Source of the DNA: Peptococcaceae bacterium
GTDB lineage: Bacteria > Bacillota > Peptococcia > Peptococcales > Peptococcaceae
Reading direction: 5' to 3'
Length of the DNA stretch: 64,000 nucleotides
Assembly (NCBI GenBank): GCA_017399005.1
Contig: JAFQEO010000035.1
Span: 248,001 to 312,000, forward strand
Part shown: piece after piece, positions 60,387-64,000 of the stretch
Numbering within the stretch: position 1 is the first letter of the stretch
Layout: the number at the start of each line of letters is the position of its first letter
Position numbers and translations under genes: made by a program
The notes under the pieces: model-generated
Database searches by the model: none
What the model was told of the DNA's origin: nothing
The model's input: the letters and a program-made list of their open reading frames with translations, nothing else

Positions 60387-61228
60387 CAGGCAGTCCCTCC
60401 TCCGCTGTTCATCAGCACAAATACTTCCTCCAGCCGGTTAAAGCTCACATACGGTTTTACCGTTGCTGTTTTTGTCAAACCGTTGCCGCTATACTCAATC
60501 GAGATAATCTCACCAATTTGAATACCGCCCGGGAAAACACCATCCAGCCCGGATGTAACCAGCGAATCTCCTACATAGACATCTGCATCGTGCGGCAAAT
60601 GAATCATTTTCAGATTAGATGAGCCACTGCCATCCCCTTCTACAACACCAACCACTTCGCGGGTACTCCAAACACGGGCCCCGATTGCACTTTCACGGTC
60701 CGGAAGCAACATCACTTCACTGGAATCCGGCATAACAGCTGTGATACGGCCAATCAGCCCTGAGTGATTCATCACAGTCATGCCAGTTCGCACACCGTCA
60801 TTACTGCCCTTATCGAGAGTAATGGTATGCTGAAGATTCGTATTATTTTCTGCAATGATCCCGGCAAGCTGAAGGTTATACTGCCCCCGGGTTTCTTCTT
60901 TATAGTTAAGCAGTTCCCGCAGCCGAACATTCTCCATACTGATTTCGTCCATCTGTACAAGTTCACTGTTCAACTGGCTGAGCTGCTGTTTTAATGCTTC
61001 ATTTTCCTGCTGCAGCGCTTCTTTTTCTGTAAAGTAGGCAAAAAATCCATTTACGCTTTCATTGATAGCGCGAAAGCCATACTGAAACGGACTGGATGCA
61101 ATACGCAGCCCTTTTTCAACGATAGTCAGGTTTTCCCGTGGCTGAACAGTATTCATCGCCAGCGACAAGAAAACAACAATCAGCGCTACTACTGCAAGCA
61201 GATTTCGAATCCACGTTTTTTTGAACAT
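60386..61228 (-). CDS. mreC: Rod shape-determining protein MreC
   Basis: 280 aa. N-terminal transmembrane helix, coiled coil (residues 65-105, KEALQQENEALKQQLSQLN), then a beta-barrel domain with IGRITAVMPDSSEVMLLPD and LVTSGLDGVFPGGIQIG. It regulates PBP2/RodA activity. Confidence 0.95.
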   Translation of the reverse strand: MFKKTWIRNLLAVVALIVVFLSLAMNTVQPRENLTIVEKGLRIASSPFQYGFRAINESVNGFFAYFTEKEALQQENEALKQQLSQLNSELVQMDEISMENVRLRELLNYKEETRGQYNLQLAGIIAENNTNLQHTITLDKGSNDGVRTGMTVMNHSGLIGRITAVMPDSSEVMLLPDRESAIGARVWSTREVVGVVEGDGSGSSNLKMIHLPHDADVYVGDSLVTSGLDGVFPGGIQIGEIISIEYSGNGLTKTATVKPYVSFNRLEEVFVLMNSGGGTA

Positions 61229-61240
61229 CGCAGCCAGCTC

Positions 61241-62266
61241 CTATGCACGGCTCAGTTTATGGCCATTTTCTACCTTACGAAGTAAATCAATATTTTCCAG
61301 CGCTTTCCCGGCACCTAAAACAATACTGGTCATCGGATCTTCCGCATAGATAACCGGCATACCGGTTTCTTCAGAAATCAGCTGATCCATGCCGCGAATC
61401 AGAGAACCGCCACCTGCCAGCACAATGCCGCGCTGAATGATATCACCAGCCAGTTCAGGCGGAGTTTTTTCCAGACAGGACTTAATAGCATCCAGAATGC
61501 TCTGGATAATATCGCTGAATGCCAGATGAATCTCATGGTCAGAAATTTCTACCTGACGAGGCAAACCGCTCACCAGATCACGACCATTTACCATATAAGT
61601 CAGATGTTCACTTTCCGGCAGAATATGCACGGTACCGATTGCCATTTTGATTTCCTCTGCTGTACGTTCGCCAATCAGCAGATTATAATTCTTTCTCACA
61701 AAATTTACGATTGCGTCATCCATTTTGTCACCGCCGATGCGGATAGACTGGCTGGTAACCACACCACCCAGAGAAATAACGGCTACATCTGTTGTACCTC
61801 CGCCGATATCCACAATCATACTGCCGGTTGGATCAGATACTGGAAGCCCTGCACCGATAGCAGCCGCCATTGGTTCTTCCATCACATGCACTTCTTTTGC
61901 ACCAGCCTGTGTAGCTGCATCGCGTACTGCACGTTCCTCAACAGAAGTAGTTCCAGCCGGTACACAAATAATCACACGTGGTTTTGAGAAAAAACCGGTT
62001 GGACCAACTGCCTTGTCAAAGAAATATTTCAGCATAGTAGCACAAACATCAAAATCTGCAATAAAACCATCCTGCAGAGGTTTTACAGCTACGATGTTTC
62101 CAGGTGTACGGCCAATCATTTTTTTTGCTTCATCTCCTACCGCTAACACCTTGCCAGTATCCTTTTTAATGGCAACCACCGACGGTTCCCGAATAACAAT
62201 GCCTTTACCCTGAACATATACCAGACTGTTGGCTGTCCCTAAATCGATTGCAATTTCTTTTGACAT
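61241..62266 (-). CDS. mreB: Rod shape-determining protein MreB (actin homologue)
   Basis: 341 aa, actin fold: [14 protein letters not shown] (phosphate 1), [17 protein letters not shown] (phosphate 2), [13 protein letters not shown] (adenosine). It forms membrane-associated filaments that orient lateral wall synthesis. Confidence 0.97.
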   Translation of the reverse strand: MSKEIAIDLGTANSLVYVQGKGIVIREPSVVAIKKDTGKVLAVGDEAKKMIGRTPGNIVAVKPLQDGFIADFDVCATMLKYFFDKAVGPTGFFSKPRVIICVPAGTTSVEERAVRDAATQAGAKEVHVMEEPMAAAIGAGLPVSDPTGSMIVDIGGGTTDVAVISLGGVVTSQSIRIGGDKMDDAIVNFVRKNYNLLIGERTAEEIKMAIGTVHILPESEHLTYMVNGRDLVSGLPRQVEISDHEIHLAFSDIIQSILDAIKSCLEKTPPELAGDIIQRGIVLAGGGSLIRGMDQLISEETGMPVIYAEDPMTSIVLGAGKALENIDLLRKVENGHKLSRA

Positions 62267-62292
62267 AATGTCTGCTCCTTTCGGCAGTCTCG

Positions 62293-62982
62293 TCAGAATA
62301 TCTGATTCTCACGAAAACTGTAATACGTATCTTCTCCAATAATGATATGATCTATCACATCAATTCCTATCATCTGCCCGGCCTCTTTCAGCCGCTGTGT
62401 CACAAGCAGATCCTGTTCGCTCGGCTCACAGATTCCGCTCGGATGATTATGAGCCAGAATGACTGTAGAAGCACTGCGCCGGATTGCCGACTTGAACACT
62501 TCTCTTGGATGCACCATAGAACCATTCAGCGTACCGACCGATACAGTTTCAATTCCCAGCAGTGCTTTTTTCTGATTCAGCAGCATCACCTGAAAATTTT
62601 CACGATCCAGTCCGCGCATTTTTTTAATCAGCAGCTCCGCTGCATCGGCAGAGTTATTAATTACCTGTCGGTAATCCATACTTCCTGCCCATACCCGTTT
62701 TCCGAGTTCTACAGCTGCGGCAATCGATGCTGCCTTTGCCGAACCAATGCCTTTCTGCTGCATCAGCTCGTCCATAGTCAGATCACGCAGACCTGCCACG
62801 CCCTGATGCTGAATCAGAATCTGATCCGCCAGTTCCAGCACACTGTATTCCCGGCTTCCGGTTGACAGTAAAATGGCCAGCAGTTCCCGATCAGAAAGCT
62901 GAGCCGCCCCCAGCATTTCCATCCGTTCCCGCGGACGTTCCTGCTGCGGATATTCTTTCATTTTGCAAATTGCTGTATGCAT
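62293..62982 (-). CDS. radC: DNA repair protein RadC (JAMM domain)
   Basis: 229 aa. N-terminal helix-hairpin-helix ([11 protein letters not shown]) and a C-terminal JAMM-type metal site ([27 protein letters not shown]). The physiological role is debated. The start at 62982 follows GGGGGAT and lies 92 bp inside maf in another frame. Confidence 0.93.
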   Translation of the reverse strand: MHTAICKMKEYPQQERPRERMEMLGAAQLSDRELLAILLSTGSREYSVLELADQILIQHQGVAGLRDLTMDELMQQKGIGSAKAASIAAAVELGKRVWAGSMDYRQVINNSADAAELLIKKMRGLDRENFQVMLLNQKKALLGIETVSVGTLNGSMVHPREVFKSAIRRSASTVILAHNHPSGICEPSEQDLLVTQRLKEAGQMIGIDVIDHIIIGEDTYYSFRENQIF

Positions 62983-63565
62983 ACAAATTCATCCCCCAGT
63001 TTCGCAGCCCTGCTGCTACACGCTGAAGAGGCAATCCAACAACATTAAAATAACATCCTTCTATTTTTTCCACCAGAAGAGCGCCGTATCCCTGAATACC
63101 ATAACTTCCAGCTTTGTCCATAGATTCACCGGTCGCTATGTAAGCTGCAATATCCTCCTCTGACAGATTACGGAATTTCACACCGGTTTTCTCCACCGAT
63201 ACCCATGGTTCCCGTTCCCCGGATGCATCCACCAGAGCCACTGCTGTCATGACCTGATGCCATCGGCCTGACAGACTTCGCAGCATTTCTGCCGCTTCCT
63301 CTTCCGTAGCCGGTTTGCCCAGCAAGCGCTGGTCACTGACTACAACCGTATCGGAACCCAGCACCAGACCATCTGTATGATTACCCGCCACTGCAGTTGC
63401 CTTCTGCAGTGCCAGCCGCTGCACCATTTCTTCCGGCGACAGCGAATCATCGATAATCTCCTGTGCATTGCTTACTTCCACTTCAAAATCTGCACCAATC
63501 TGACGAAGCAGTTCTCTGCGCCGCGGTGATGCAGAAGCTAAAATCAATGTCATAACATGGGTCAT
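62891..63565 (-). CDS. maf: Maf nucleoside-triphosphate pyrophosphatase
   Basis: 224 aa. ILASASPRRRELLRQIG at the N terminus and GSDTVVV...LGKP; DKAGSYGIQGYGALLVEKIEGCYFNVVGLPL later. It removes non-canonical nucleotides and is linked to septum control. It has an unusually long C-terminal Gly/Ser/Ala tail ([15 protein letters not shown]) that is read through the start region of radC. Confidence 0.95.
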   Translation of the reverse strand: MTHVMTLILASASPRRRELLRQIGADFEVEVSNAQEIIDDSLSPEEMVQRLALQKATAVAGNHTDGLVLGSDTVVVSDQRLLGKPATEEEAAEMLRSLSGRWHQVMTAVALVDASGEREPWVSVEKTGVKFRNLSEEDIAAYIATGESMDKAGSYGIQGYGALLVEKIEGCYFNVVGLPLQRVAAGLRNWGMNLYAYSNLQNERISAAGTSAGTDGNAGGGSAF

Positions 63566-63715
63566 TCCCTTCTTTTGAGCCTACTATCCCATACTAGATT
63601 ATAATAACATTACAAATGAGTGGAAACAAGCGCTATTCTGCATTCCAGCACGAAAAAATTTAAAATTCCGCATCGAAAACAACTGTAAAATAATCCGTTT
63701 TCCAATTACCCTTTT

Positions 63716-63745
63716 ATTATAGCATAAATTTACAGTTCCTGTAAA
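63716..63745 (-). promoter_or_regulatory. Promoter upstream of the maf-mre-min operon
   Basis: TTTACA, an 18-bp spacer and TATAAT on the minus strand, about 150 bp before maf. Confidence 0.6.
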
Positions 63746-63746
63746 T
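63728..63746. promoter_or_regulatory. 19-bp dyad overlapping the maf-mre promoter
   Basis: ATTTACAG-TTC-CTGTAAAT, a perfect 8+3+8 inverted repeat covering the -35 box and part of the spacer; a candidate operator. Confidence 0.5.
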
Positions 63747-63777
63747 AATCATTCAGCAAAATATTCTACAGATAACA

Positions 63778-63818
63778 AAAAAAGCCCCCGGCGCTACCAA
63801 CGCCTGAGGGGCTTTCAC
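63778..63818. terminator. Terminator-like hairpin
   Basis: AGCCCC-CGGCG...CGCC-TGAGGGGCT with an A-run before and TTTC after; it probably ends a transcript entering from the right. Confidence 0.6.
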
Positions 63819-63897
63819 GTACTGACAGGAAAAACCTATTCAATACTTAGACCGGTTTGTATTATAACACAAATCATTGCCAGATTCCATCGATTTA

Positions 63898-63932
63898 CAC
63901 CTGTTTTCACAAAAAAACAGGTGAATCATTTT
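63898..63932 (+). terminator. Hairpin with trailing T-run near the window end
   Basis: CACCTGTTT/AAACAGGTG followed by AATCATTTTT. Apart from the hairpins, promoter and dyad listed, the 435 bp from 63566 to 64000 hold no gene that could be recognised. Confidence 0.55.
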
Positions 63933-64000
63933 TATGCAATCTATTAGTTTCACCCGTCTATATTTCTATAAATATATGGATATATGTTTTTTTACAGAGC

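Overview
The window looks like chromosomal DNA of an anaerobic Bacillota. A complete mreBCD-PBP2-minCDE-rodA morphogenesis cluster, the dgt-dnaG-rpoD order, a solitary Lon-type protease and several DUF families common in gut Clostridia/Negativicutes support this. The genus cannot be fixed from the sequence. Nearly all genes lie on the minus strand. Coordinates include stop codons, and starts were moved wherever a ribosome-binding site clearly pointed to a different one.

Region 1 (1-5.5 kb) starts with the end of trmL. A small phage-derived block follows: two ComK-like proteins around a phage replication organizer and a KilAC antirepressor. Then come a Hol-Tox-like type I toxin with a convergent antisense RNA, bracketed by two copies of a 63-bp hairpin repeat, and a three-gene DUF3791/DUF3990 cluster preceded by a 17-bp palindrome.

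Region 2 (5.6-18 kb) is the most interesting part: a type I restriction-modification locus transcribed leftward, hsdM-hsdS-orf-tyrosine recombinase-partial hsdS, then ParB-like, zinc-ribbon, DUF3800-like and membrane proteins, then hsdR. An inverted, promoterless 3' half of hsdS faces the partial hsdS. Four identical 14-bp sites (TAAATTATCATTTA or its complement) lie at every hsdS half-gene boundary. This is the layout of an invertible, phase-variable specificity system with its own recombinase, here able to give up to four HsdS proteins.

Region 3 (18-31 kb) is a mixed accessory stretch: solitary HicB, an AbiE pair, a Fic protein, an XRE regulator with a palindromic operator, a GNAT enzyme with a structured leader, an ABC-F protein with a uORF/terminator attenuator, a LexA-box-controlled UmuC/YolD pair, TraX, TspO, a serine hydrolase, a truncated macro-domain gene, and a PstS-like lipoprotein with a WG-repeat-like lipoprotein.

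Region 4 (33-64 kb) is mostly housekeeping: LonB-like protease; ECF sigma factor with DUF4179 partner; tsaE-tsaB-rimI-tsaD; three tRNAs (Val, Glu, Ile2/Met); rpoD, dnaG, dgt; a CcpN-like regulator, yajQ, asnS; azlCD; thiI and a DEAD-box helicase; and finally the maf-radC-mreBCD-mrdA-minCDE-rodA cluster that couples cell elongation with division-site placement.
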